Source: a bacterium (GTDB taxonomy: Bacteria; Hinthialibacterota; Hinthialibacteria; H5-UNCL2). From it: DNA of 64,000 nucleotides. The notes beneath the pieces are model-generated. The model had not been told where the DNA came from and did not search any database. It was given only the letters and a program-made list of their open reading frames with translations. The DNA is taken from NCBI GenBank assembly GCA_015075175.1, contig JABTUV010000001.1, positions 1,198,501 to 1,262,500 of the forward strand, read 5' to 3'. A program made the position numbers and the translations under genes. Below are positions 8,270 to 16,897 of this stretch, piece after piece; position 1 is the first letter of the stretch, and every line of letters begins with the position of its first letter.

Positions 8270-8560
8270 TGTCGGATTGAGACGTGGCGGGTTGCATGGC
8301 GCCCTTCCGGGACGTGTGCCTGTCGGCAAACGTCTCAGGGCTGTCGGCAACTCGTGCTCGTGCTCGTAATCGTAATCGATCACGATGACATCGTAATCCT
8401 GCTCGTGCTCGTCATCGCATGTCATTTCGACCGAAGGGAGAAATCCAGCCATACGGGCCGGGGGCCGCTGGAAGCGGGGGAGAAGATTTCTCCCTTCGGT
8501 CGAAATGACAGCTGGTTGCTCGTGCTCGATTGAGAGCACGAGCAGGATTAAGATTTCGAT
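8270..8560 (+). repeat. Gap between selD and selB: GTGCTCGTAATCG simple repeats and an R1 inverted pair
   Basis: The gap holds low-complexity runs such as CTCGTGCTCGTAATCGTAAT and CTGCTCGTGCTCGTCATCG (8350-8415), then an R1 unit TGTCATTTCGACCGAAGGGA (from 8420) and its inverse, GATTTCTCCCTTCGGTCGAA, ending near 8510, which frame about 30 bases. R1 is the commonest dispersed palindrome in this window. No gene is seen. Confidence 0.8.
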
Positions 8561-8611
8561 TGAGATTTAGAGAGACCGGCGACACATTCAGCCTGAAGAG
8601 GTTCTGATCGC

Positions 8612-10631
8612 ATGTCCCCCCGCCCGCCAGGAATGCTCAGCCAGGCCGAAAACCCCGATGTGCTCCTGATGATCGGCACGGCGGGCCACGTGGACCACGG
8701 CAAGACCCGGCTGGTGCGTTTTCTCACCGGTTGTGAGACCGACCGGCTCAAGGAGGAGCAGGAGCGCGGGCTGTCCATCGAGCTGGGTTTTGCGCCCTGC
8801 TCGCTGGGACCGGGCATCGCCTGCGGGATCGTGGACGTGCCCGGCCACGAGCAGTTCATCCGAAACATGGTCGCGGGCGCGGCGGGCATGGACCTTTGCA
8901 TTCTCGTCGTCGCGGCCGATGATGGCGTCATGCCTCAAACTGTCGAGCACCTGCAAATCATGCAGTTTCTGGGCGTGCAGGCGGGGCTGGTCGCGATCAC
9001 CAAGATTGATCTGGTCGAACCGGAGCGCATCGAGGAGGTGCGGCGCGAGATCGAGGCGTTGGTCTCTGGTACGTTTCTGGAAGGCGCGGCCGTCTGTCCC
9101 GTATCGTCGGAGACGTTCGCCGGTTTCGAGCGGTTTTATACCACGCTGGTCGACGTTGCGCTGCACGCGAAGGTGCGGCGGCAGCGCGGCGTATTCCGCA
9201 TGCCGGTGGAACGGGTGTTCATTTCTCCGGGACACGGGACGGTCGTCACGGGCATACCGCTGGCGGGTCGCGTGCGCGAGGGCGAGGAGGTGGAAATCCA
9301 ACCGGGCGGGGCGCGCGCGCGCGTGCGCGGCATTCAGCGCTTTCTGCGCGCGGCTGCCGAGGGCGGGGCGGGGCAGTGCCTTGCGCTCAACCTGGCCGGA
9401 CTGTCCCGCGAGGCGGTCGAGCGCGGCGCGGTCGTCGCCGCGCCAGGGTACGTCGGCCCCGTATCGATTTTGCTGGCGCGCCTTTCCACGTGCGACAATC
9501 TCAGTCCGCCCCTGCGAAGCGGGGAGGAAGTGCGAGTCCACACGGGGACGGTCGAAGTCCAAGCGAGGCTATCGCTCTATGATGTCGCCGCCCTGCCGCG
9601 CGGGGCGGAGGGTTTCGCCAGCTTGCACTTGGCCCATCCCGTCGCCGCCTCGCCGACCGATCGACTGGTCGTCCGGCGCAACTCGCCCTCGAGGACGGTA
9701 GCCGGCGGCGTGATTGTGCGCGCCTTGGCCGAAAAGCCGCGCGCCTCGCGCGGAGACCGCGGCGGGCTGGCGGCGCGCTGGCAGGCGTTCGCCACGCCCC
9801 GAGGCGCGCTGCCTCCATCACTTCACCGCCGCAGGGATGGCCGGAAGTACGGTGGACCAGGCGGCGATCGAGATACTTCTGTCGAGCTCCGATACGCAGG
9901 AAATCGCCAACCGCCTGCTTTCCCGCGGCGCGTTGATGGCCGGTTCGGTCGGGAGTCGTCTCTTTACTTTCACGGGGGCGGAAGCCTTGCAGGGAGCCAT
10001 CCTGGCCCACCTGGAAACGCATCGGGAGAAAAACCCGAGCGCGTTCGGTCCGACGCTGGCCGAGGCCGCGGCCGGTTTACGCCTGTGCGAGGGCGCGCTC
10101 CTTTGCGGCGTGGCCTGGCTGGAAAGTGAGAAGAAGGTCGTGCGGCGCGAGAACCGCATCGGCCTGCCCGCGGAAACGGCGCGCTTCGACGAGCGGCGCG
10201 CCCGGCTCGTGGCCGAGATCGAGCGGATTATGCGCGACGGGAAGTACGCCACTCCACGCCCGGATGAACTGCCGCAACTGCTGTCCGCCCCCGCGGCCGA
10301 GGTGGAATCCCTGCTGGAGTATCTCTGCCTGTCCGGCGCGCTCGTGCGACTGGGCAAGAACGTCGTCTTTCACTCCCATTGGATGGCGGAAGCGGAGCGG
10401 CTCGTGGTCGATTGCATTGAAAGGAATGGCGTTCTCGACAGCGCCGACTTCAAGAACATGATCCACTCCTCGCGCAAGTATGCGCTGGCGTTGCTGGATT
10501 ACTTCGACGCGGTTCACGTCACGAGCCGGGTCGGCAACCTGCGGCGCCTGCATCCCGCCTACCTGCGCAAGCGCGGAGAGATTGGCTCGCGCAGAGACGC
10601 AGAGGACGCGGAGAAGGAAGCGGAATTCTAA
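8612..10631 (+). CDS. selB: Selenocysteine-specific elongation factor SelB, one frameshift
   Basis: SelB is the GTPase that brings Sec-tRNA(Sec) to UGA codons marked by SECIS. The first frame has the translation-factor G motifs: GTAGHVDHGKT (P loop), ERGLSIELGF, DVPGHEQFIRNM and ITKIDLVEP, followed by the beta-barrel domains (PVERVFISPGHGTVVTG). At the CCCC run near 9797-9801 the frame breaks; removing one C joins it to the frame with EARCLHHFTAAGM, which runs to TAA 10629-10631. That second part (RLVAEIERIMRDGKY, VDCIERNGVLDSADFKNMI, VGNLRRLHP) is the C-terminal winged-helix region that binds SECIS RNA. Joined length is about 672 residues, slightly above the usual 610-640. It follows selD after a repeat-filled gap. 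Confidence 0.9.
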
Positions 10632-11998
10632 TACAACCAGCAGCGGTCCAGCTCGAGGGCCTGCCCGTCGTCGGGAGTCAATCGCAGGACGCCATAATGC
10701 GGAACGAAGTCGACGGGGAGTACGGCGCCAGCCAGGGGGGCGACTCCGGCGGCATCCACCAGCTCTCCGGCGCGGATCCTTCCAAAATCATGACGCAACA
10801 CGGATTTCCTGGAAAGGTCCTGGAGCACGAGCTCCAAATTCCCAGTGACAAAAACGCCGAAGGCGCCTTCCCACCGTCCGGCGAAACCCCGTGGAGCGGC
10901 GCCGTCGTCGCCAACATACGCCAGCGGACGAAAGAGCATCATGCGGTCGTCGGCGGCCACGACCGGGCGCGCCGCCTTGCATAGACCCCAGGTGTGAGCG
11001 ATGCTTCCCGACTCTCCCGGCGCCAGCTCCATGAACGGCGAATGCACCTCCGACTCGAGATAATACATCGGATCCTCGTCCGCCGTCGGCATAGCGATGC
11101 GCTGATGCGCGGCGAAAAACTCGCCCCTGCCGTTCACCCAGAACTCGACGCCGGCCTTGTGCGGATAATCGGCGCCGGGAAAGGACTCGAAGAGTGATGC
11201 GAAACCGTATCCCGACGCCGCGTCGACCACAGCCAGCCAGCCGGCGTCGGCGTCCAATCCCACCTTGCCCACGCTGTGCTGATAGTGCAGTTGAAAGAGT
11301 CCGCGTTTCGCGTCGGGCTGCCATTGCTGGTCGCCGACGAGTCCGAACTCGACGTTGTAACCCGACGGATACACCGACAGCGGATTCATGGGAGCAAAGG
11401 CCCAAAGGGACTTATTGAAGCCGCCGTCCAGCGCCGCGTTGTGCTGCGTCACCTGCCAGATGCCCCAGCGCTGTACGCGCGCGCCGTTGTTTCGCAACGT
11501 GTTGATGAAATGCACCTTGCTCTCGCCGGGGAAGAGTCGCACTTCGCGGATGAACTGCAAACCCGTGGTCGCGTCGGTAGGCCCGGTCAGGCGCACGGCG
11601 ACCTCGCTTCCCCCAGACGACAGAGTTTCCAGCAGAAAAGGGCCGCCGTCGTGGGTGGGATCGCCAGGCCCCGGCCACTGGCCCGGCCCGTCCCAACCCT
11701 GCGGCGCCGTCCACAGCTTGTCGCCGCCGTAGTTCTTCCAGTTGCTCCAGCCGTTGTCGTCGGGGGAATAGAGCCTGCCCGCGTTCCGAGGGTTGGCCCA
11801 GAGATACTCATGGCCGTCGTAGCGCACTTGAATGACGCGCCCGCCCACCTGCGGCAGAAGCTCGACTTCGACGACGCCGTTGGACAACCGTACCGTCGGC
11901 CAGTCCATGTAGCTCGATTTTTCATTGAGGCTGCACTGAGCCGCGGCGTCGCAAAGCACCGCCGACGCCAGCGCAATCACGAGCGTTGCTCTTTGCAT
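10628..11998 (-). CDS. Secreted DUF4380/DUF5107-like protein with a galactose-mutarotase-type fold
   Basis: The start at 11998 follows AGAAGGAG by eight bases and opens with a signal peptide (MQRATLVIALASAVLCDAAA). The mature part has NGVVEVELLPQVGGRVIQVR and YLWANPRNAG, typical of the beta-sandwich start of mutarotase-like proteins such as DUF4380/DUF5107, and many Trp/Gly-rich strands after it. These families bind or act on sugars outside the cytoplasm, but catalytic residues cannot be assigned. About 456 residues. It converges on selB, overlapping by four bases at the stops. Confidence 0.6.
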   Translation of the reverse strand: MQRATLVIALASAVLCDAAAQCSLNEKSSYMDWPTVRLSNGVVEVELLPQVGGRVIQVRYDGHEYLWANPRNAGRLYSPDDNGWSNWKNYGGDKLWTAPQGWDGPGQWPGPGDPTHDGGPFLLETLSSGGSEVAVRLTGPTDATTGLQFIREVRLFPGESKVHFINTLRNNGARVQRWGIWQVTQHNAALDGGFNKSLWAFAPMNPLSVYPSGYNVEFGLVGDQQWQPDAKRGLFQLHYQHSVGKVGLDADAGWLAVVDAASGYGFASLFESFPGADYPHKAGVEFWVNGRGEFFAAHQRIAMPTADEDPMYYLESEVHSPFMELAPGESGSIAHTWGLCKAARPVVAADDRMMLFRPLAYVGDDGAAPRGFAGRWEGAFGVFVTGNLELVLQDLSRKSVLRHDFGRIRAGELVDAAGVAPLAGAVLPVDFVPHYGVLRLTPDDGQALELDRCWLY

Positions 11999-12170
11999 GG
12001 CGTATGCTCCTTCTCTGTGGTTGAGCATTTTATAGTCCAATCCCCGCGCATTGGGAAGTTCCTTTGCGCTTACAAGTACGCTTGGTCATCGTTTTGGTCT
12101 CATCGCGGAACCCACGCTGCAGCGTCGCCGGCGAGCGGAAAGACCAAGGTTCGGATTGAGACCCAGCGGG

Positions 12171-13337
12171 TCAACCCTTCACCACCGCCAGGGGGCGCAA
12201 TCGCACCAGAGGCTCGACCAGGTCCTTTTGGTTGGCCATCACGTCCTCGATGTTCTTGTAGGCCTGCGGGGCCTCATCCAGCGTGGCGCGGGAGATGGGG
12301 GCGACCACGTGCTCCATGCTGCGGCGCACCTCCTCCAGCGAGAGCGTGCGCTTAGCCTCCCGCCGTCCCAACACGCGACCGGCTCCGTGCGAACTGCTCG
12401 TAAACGACTGCGGGTTTCCCAGCCCGCGCACGATGTACGAGTGGGTGCCCATGCTTCCGGGAATGATGCCGATAGTCTCAGCCGTCGCCTGGGTTGCGCC
12501 CTTGCGATGCACCCACAGGCGCTGCCCGAAGTGTTCCTCTTCATCGGCGTAATTGTGATGGATGTTGATCATTTCGCCGTGCGTGAACGGTTCGTCGGCG
12601 GGAATCTGACCCAGGATATCGAGCACGGTCTCCATCATGCGGCGGCGGTTTTCAAAGGCGTATCGCAGCGCCCAGCGCATGTCGTGCAGGTAGTCTTGTC
12701 CTTCGTCGGTATCCACGGGCAGATATTCCAGGTCGCGGCCGGCGGGATGCTCGCGCATGGCATTGAGCGACTTGGCGATGCCCGCGTAGTGCTCGGCGAT
12801 CTTCAGCCCCGCATGCCGGCTGCCGGAGTGGATCATGACCCAGACTCGGCCCTCGGGATCGGCCTGCAGTTCGATGAAATGGTTTCCGCCGCCCAGGGTA
12901 CCCAGCTTGGTGCGCCCGTCGGTCTGGATGATCTGATTCAGTTTTTTGGAAGAACTTTCATGATTGAAACCCTCCCAGTCCTGCGGGCGGGGATGGCCGT
13001 CGAAACCCACCGGCACGCGGCTGTAGATGGCGGCGACGATGGCCTCCAGGTCGGCGCGCGAGAAGCGCGCGGCGGGCAGACTGGTGCGCACGGCGCACAT
13101 GCCGCAGCCGATGTCCACGCCCACGGCGTTGGGCACGAGGGCGTTCCGGGCTGCGAAGACGCTGCCGATGGTGGCTCCCAGGCCCACGTGCGCGTCAGCC
13201 ATGGCGGCCACGTGATGCTCGACGTAAGGCGCGGCGGCCAGGTTGCGCAACTGGGCCAGCGTCTCCTTGTCCAGGTCGTCGGTCCACGCGAGAATGGGAA
13301 CGCGCTGGCGGTGGGGATCGTAAATCTCCTGCACCAC
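12171..13337 (-). CDS. rtcB: RtcB-family RNA ligase
   Basis: RtcB joins RNA 2',3'-cyclic phosphate or 3'-phosphate ends to 5'-OH ends using GTP and Mn2+. The family marks are all present in 388 residues: AVGVDIGCGMCAVRT with the metal-binding Asp/Cys, LGTLGGGNHFIEL, MIHSGSRHAGLK, IIPGSMGTHSYIVRG and SSSHGAGRVLGRR with the guanylated His. The start is a GTG one base after the TGA of the upstream membrane protein, so the two are probably one transcript. No CARF-type RtcR regulator adjoins it. Role (RNA repair) is by family. Confidence 0.93.
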   Translation of the reverse strand: MVQEIYDPHRQRVPILAWTDDLDKETLAQLRNLAAAPYVEHHVAAMADAHVGLGATIGSVFAARNALVPNAVGVDIGCGMCAVRTSLPAARFSRADLEAIVAAIYSRVPVGFDGHPRPQDWEGFNHESSSKKLNQIIQTDGRTKLGTLGGGNHFIELQADPEGRVWVMIHSGSRHAGLKIAEHYAGIAKSLNAMREHPAGRDLEYLPVDTDEGQDYLHDMRWALRYAFENRRRMMETVLDILGQIPADEPFTHGEMINIHHNYADEEEHFGQRLWVHRKGATQATAETIGIIPGSMGTHSYIVRGLGNPQSFTSSSHGAGRVLGRREAKRTLSLEEVRRSMEHVVAPISRATLDEAPQAYKNIEDVMANQKDLVEPLVRLRPLAVVKG

Positions 13338-13338
13338 G

Positions 13339-14106
13339 TCAGGATTCTCCGCGCGCGCTTCGGCCGGCGGCCAGCCCCTCGGGGACGATGGGTTCGCCCT
13401 CGGGATGTTCTTCCACCCGCCGGGCGCGGCGATAAAGCACGTAAGCCGCTCCCCCCGCGCCCACGCTCACGACGAGCGCCAGCGTGATCCAGAAGTTGAT
13501 GACGTCCTCGTAGCTCTCCGGCGGCGGAGGATCAAACATGGCAAACGAAGCCACCATCGCCTCGGCTAAAGGCGGGTGGACGGCGAAGCCCTCGATCGTG
13601 TCCGTAAAGGTGAGCAGGAAGTTGATCTGACCGGAGAAAACCCAATGGCGTGACGCCAGCCGGCGGCCGGACGCGTCGTTGAAGGTGTAATCAAGCACCA
13701 ACGCGGGTCCGGCGGGTAGGGTCTCGAAGCGGTCGTCGATCATCTCCAAGCTGGCGCCGGCGACGCGGCCGGCCATGGCCCGCAGGCTTTCCACCGTCTC
13801 GCGCCGCAGCTTCTCGTCAATGGCTCCGTACAGCCCGCGCGGTTGCACGTTCAGTGTGGGACGGAATCCGTCCGCCTCCGGTCCGGCCACTACGTAGCGG
13901 GCGTTCGGTGAACCCTGCGGAACCGGGGGCAACGCCGTGGCCGCGTAGTAGGTCACCACGTCGCTGTAGGCCGACGCTTCCGTCCAACCCGCAGGATAGC
14001 GCATCTGAAACCCGTACACGGAGGATTTCAGCGTGTGCGCCAGCTCCACCGCTCCCGCCAGCGTCATCGCGCCGCACAGTCCCACGAGAAACAAACTTCG
14101 TTTCAT
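13339..14106 (-). CDS. Secreted/membrane-anchored PsbP-like protein, function unknown
   Basis: A signal peptide (MKRSLFLVGLCGAMTLAGA) is followed by SVYGFQMRYPAGWTEAS, the kind of opening seen in PsbP-like domains, then a body with ASRHWVFSGQINFLLTF and a C-terminal membrane span (FWITLALVVSVGAGGAAYVL) ending in a short charged tail. The protein should sit outside the cytoplasmic membrane, anchored at its C-terminus. An alternative ATG lies nine bases upstream (14115). It is directly followed by rtcB with one base between. Confidence 0.55.
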   Translation of the reverse strand: MKRSLFLVGLCGAMTLAGAVELAHTLKSSVYGFQMRYPAGWTEASAYSDVVTYYAATALPPVPQGSPNARYVVAGPEADGFRPTLNVQPRGLYGAIDEKLRRETVESLRAMAGRVAGASLEMIDDRFETLPAGPALVLDYTFNDASGRRLASRHWVFSGQINFLLTFTDTIEGFAVHPPLAEAMVASFAMFDPPPPESYEDVINFWITLALVVSVGAGGAAYVLYRRARRVEEHPEGEPIVPEGLAAGRSARGES

Positions 14107-14241
14107 GTCGCCCATCTCTCTCCCTTATTCGTCAGCGGACATTCTGGCCTCAAATGACCCTTGCGTCAAAACAAAAAGCGTTGGGCCTCGCCCATGGGAG
14201 CGAGCGGGGCGCCGATGCAGTTCCCTTGCGCCTGGCGGTGC

Positions 14242-14488
14242 GCTGTCATTTCGACCGATGCGCGCTGTCATTTCGACCGCAGCAGGCTGTCATTTCGACC
14301 GCAGCAGGCTGTCATTTTGACCGCGCAGCAGGCTGTCATTTCGACCGCAGCAGGCTGTCCCTTGGACCGAAGCAGGTTGTCATTTCGATCAGAAGCAGGT
14401 TGTCATTTCGACCGAAGGGAAAATCTTCCGCCCCGCATTCGACCCAGCAAGAACGGCGGGAAGGATTCTCCTGGTCGAAAATGACAGC
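14242..14488 (+). repeat. R1 repeat array (eight tandem units)
   Basis: About eight head-to-tail copies of a 21-23 base unit, typified by GCTGTCATTTCGACCGCAG, run from 14242 to about 14415, with drift (one reads GTCCCTTGGACCG). They are followed near 14475 by an inverse half, TCCTGGTCGAAAATGACAG. There are no unique spacers, so this is not a CRISPR array. The rest of the gap 14107-14548 shows no gene. Confidence 0.85.
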
Positions 14489-14548
14489 TCCTGACAAATG
14501 GCCTCTACCAGGCGAGGTCTTTTTCTGCTAAAATGAGAGTTCCTTGAA

Positions 14549-15778
14549 ATGTCACCAACGGTTTCGCTGCGCGCACGCCGAAGTGAAACCATGCCCGGGC
14601 TGAAGAACCGTTCCATTCTGCGGCAGCACACCGCTCGCATCCTGCGCATCATCCGCGAGGAGGGGCCGGTGACGCGCGTCGACCTGGCGCAGCACACCGG
14701 CTTTGACTCGGCCACCGTCACCAAGATCACCAAGGCGCTGATCCGCAAGCGGCTGATTCATGAAACCGCCCTGGGGCAGTCGACCGGCGGGCGCCGCCCC
14801 AAGCTGTTGGAGATTACCACCGATGCCTACACCGTGATCGGCGTCAACGTGGACCAGGACTTCATCTCCATCCAGTCGATGGGCCTGTCGGCGCGCCCCA
14901 TCAAGACGCGGCGCATCGGCAATCCCGAGTTCCGCAATCCCGACAAGGTGCTGCGCACGACGCAGAAGGCCATCGCGCAGATGGTGGAGGAGCACGCCAA
15001 CGTACTGGGGGTGGGAGTCGCCTTTCCGGGCATCGTCAACTCAGAGACGGGGGTCTGCATCTACAACGCCTACTTCGGCTGGCACAACGTGCCGGTGCGG
15101 AGCGCGCTGTCGGCGGGCTTGTCGGTGCCGGTGAAGGTCGAGAATGACGTGCGCAGCGTGGCCCTGGGCGAGCAGTGGTTCGGCGCCGCCAGGAGCGTGT
15201 CCAACATGGTGTGTTTGCGCTCGCACATGGGCGTGGGGGCGGCGGTCGTGGTGGGTGGGGAAGTGCTGCACGGGGCGCACAACATGGCGGGCGAACTCGG
15301 CCACACCGTGGTCGCCGTCAACGGCCCGTTGTGCGTGTGCGGCAGCTACGGCTGCCTGGAGGCCATCGCCTCCGTCTCCTCCATCGTCAGGAACGTCAAG
15401 CAACGGTTGGCGGACAACTATCCCAGCATGTTGGGCGAGCTGCCTCCGGAGCGGCTGGACTACAAGGCCATCTGCCGCGCCGCCAAGGCCGGCGACAAGC
15501 TGGCGGTGCGCACGCTGGACGAGGCCGCCCAGTACCTGGCCATCGCCATCGGCAACGCCATCGACCACGTCGATCCGGAGATGATCCTCTTGTGCGGTTC
15601 GGCCTTCATGGAGGACGATTACCTTTATCACAAGGTGCTGTCGCTGGAGCCGCGCCGCTCCTTCGCCTTCTCCAGCAATGCGGTGGCCATCGAGCGGTCC
15701 AAGCTGGATCACTGCGAACTGGTGGGCGCCGCCACGCTGATTCTGAAGGACTTCTTTTCCGGCGGCGGAACGCTCTGA
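14549..15778 (+). CDS. ROK-family transcriptional regulator (NagC/XylR type)
   Basis: The N-terminus has a winged-helix region (ILRIIREEGPVTRVDLAQ, SATVTKITKALIRKRL) and the rest is a ROK sugar-kinase-like fold with GVGVAFPGIVNS, VENDVRSVALGE, AGELGHTVVAVNG and the zinc motif CVCGSYGCLEA. ROK regulators sense sugars or sugar phosphates and repress uptake or catabolic genes. An internal ATG at 14591 would begin MPGLKNRSILRQHTARIL; neither start has a strong ribosome site. No adjacent sugar operon shows its target. About 409 residues. Confidence 0.85.
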   Translation: MSPTVSLRARRSETMPGLKNRSILRQHTARILRIIREEGPVTRVDLAQHTGFDSATVTKITKALIRKRLIHETALGQSTGGRRPKLLEITTDAYTVIGVNVDQDFISIQSMGLSARPIKTRRIGNPEFRNPDKVLRTTQKAIAQMVEEHANVLGVGVAFPGIVNSETGVCIYNAYFGWHNVPVRSALSAGLSVPVKVENDVRSVALGEQWFGAARSVSNMVCLRSHMGVGAAVVVGGEVLHGAHNMAGELGHTVVAVNGPLCVCGSYGCLEAIASVSSIVRNVKQRLADNYPSMLGELPPERLDYKAICRAAKAGDKLAVRTLDEAAQYLAIAIGNAIDHVDPEMILLCGSAFMEDDYLYHKVLSLEPRRSFAFSSNAVAIERSKLDHCELVGAATLILKDFFSGGGTL

Positions 15779-15952
15779 ATCCGGTTTGTGGGTTGACGCC
15801 GTGAAGATGCACCGAGATGAAGAAAAACCGAGTCCCTGAGTAGCGGCCCGCCGGGGACTCACGCGAAATGCAATGGGCGCCTTCGGGCCGCGTATCGAAG
15901 GGCGGCTTTTCGCTGTCACGTTGCTTGACGCGGTGAAAAGGGAGAACATGCC

Positions 15953-16719
15953 ATGCCCGACCAGCCGTCCGACTTCGACTTTCGCTTCGACCAGCCTTCG
16001 CCCGAGGAGCTGGGGGCGGGACGGACTGCGCCGCCCGGCCGGCCCGGGCTGCCCTGGGAACGCCGCGCCGAGATCGGTTTCTTTCCGGCCCTCGGCAAGA
16101 CCCTGGTCGTCGTGCTCACCAATCCCTCGCGCGCCTTCCGCGAGATGCGCCTGGACGACGACCTCTGGAACCCGCTCTACTTCCTCCTCATCTTCGGATG
16201 CACCGTCGCCGTGGTAAACTTCATCTTCAGCATGGCGGGATTGCCGCTGCAAGTGTTCATCTGGGAGCAGATGGAGCGCTTCGGCTACCAGGCGCCGCGC
16301 GAGGAGCTGGAGATCGTGCAGTTCTTCAGCAGCATGGCGGGACGGATTGTGGGACTGGTGTTGGCGCCGATAGTGATCTCCGTCGGCGCTTTCGTCAGCG
16401 CCGGGCTTATCCACGTGGTACTTCTGCTGTGGTCGGGTCCGCAGCGCGGTTACGTCACGACCTTCAAGGTCGTCGCGTTCGCATCCGGCGCGACCACGCT
16501 GGTGAGCCTCTTTCCCTGCGGAGGCGGATGCATCGCGATCGTGTGGAGCCTCGTGGTCACCATCCTGGGGCTGATGGCGGCGCACGACATCGACGGCGGG
16601 CGCGCGACCGTGCCGGTGCTCGCGCCCAACGTCCTGTGCTGCTGCGCCATTGCCGCAGCCGTCATGCTCGTATTCGTTGTTCTGGGGATTGCGTTACCGC
16701 CGCCGGCGCGGTGTTATAG
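15953..16719 (+). CDS. YIP1-family membrane protein, C-terminus disturbed by a repeat array
   Basis: After a hydrophilic start (MPDQPSDFDFRFDQPSP) comes NPSRAFREMRLDDDLWNPLY and about five hydrophobic spans, the layout of bacterial YIP1-domain membrane proteins (function poorly known). The literal frame has no stop until 17305 because it runs through the R4 repeats and the antisense of the next gene. A shift into a neighbouring frame gives a TAG at 16717-16719 right after the last hydrophobic segment, which I take as the natural end. Whether a base is missing or the repeat array replaced the stop cannot be told here. Confidence 0.6.
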
Positions 16720-16724
16720 CCATC

Positions 16725-16897
16725 AGTTGGCGCGCGGTGCGCGCGATGGGAGGGTATCCCGTTGGTGCGCGGTGCGCGCGATGGGAGGGTATCCCGTTGG
16801 TGCGCGGTGCGCACCCTACGAGACGTTCCGGTTGGTGCGCGGTGCGCACCCTACGAGACGTTCCCGTTGGTGCGCGGTGCGCACCCTACGAGACTTT
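16725..16897 (+). repeat. R4 tandem repeat array
   Basis: Five tandem copies of a roughly 35-base unit, GTTGGTGCGCGGTGCGCACC plus CTACGAGACGTTCC or a GATGGGAGGGTATCCC variant. The inner GTGCGCGGTGCGCAC is nearly palindromic. The last copy ends inside the convergent radical SAM gene and its CTA reads as that gene's TAG stop. Single R4 copies occur at 22632-22655 and in 23618-23870. Confidence 0.85.

Noticed and set aside
5069-8539. Antisense open frame of 1,156 codons
   Set aside because: It lies opposite selA and selD, is rich in Arg/His/Asp of the kind produced by reading GC-rich genes backwards, and has no ribosome site or known motif.
14242-14488. CRISPR array
   Set aside because: Units are directly adjacent without unique spacers, vary among themselves and have no cas gene nearby.
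16725-16897. CRISPR array in the R4 tandem block
   Set aside because: Units of about 35 bases follow one another without spacers and end within a coding gene.
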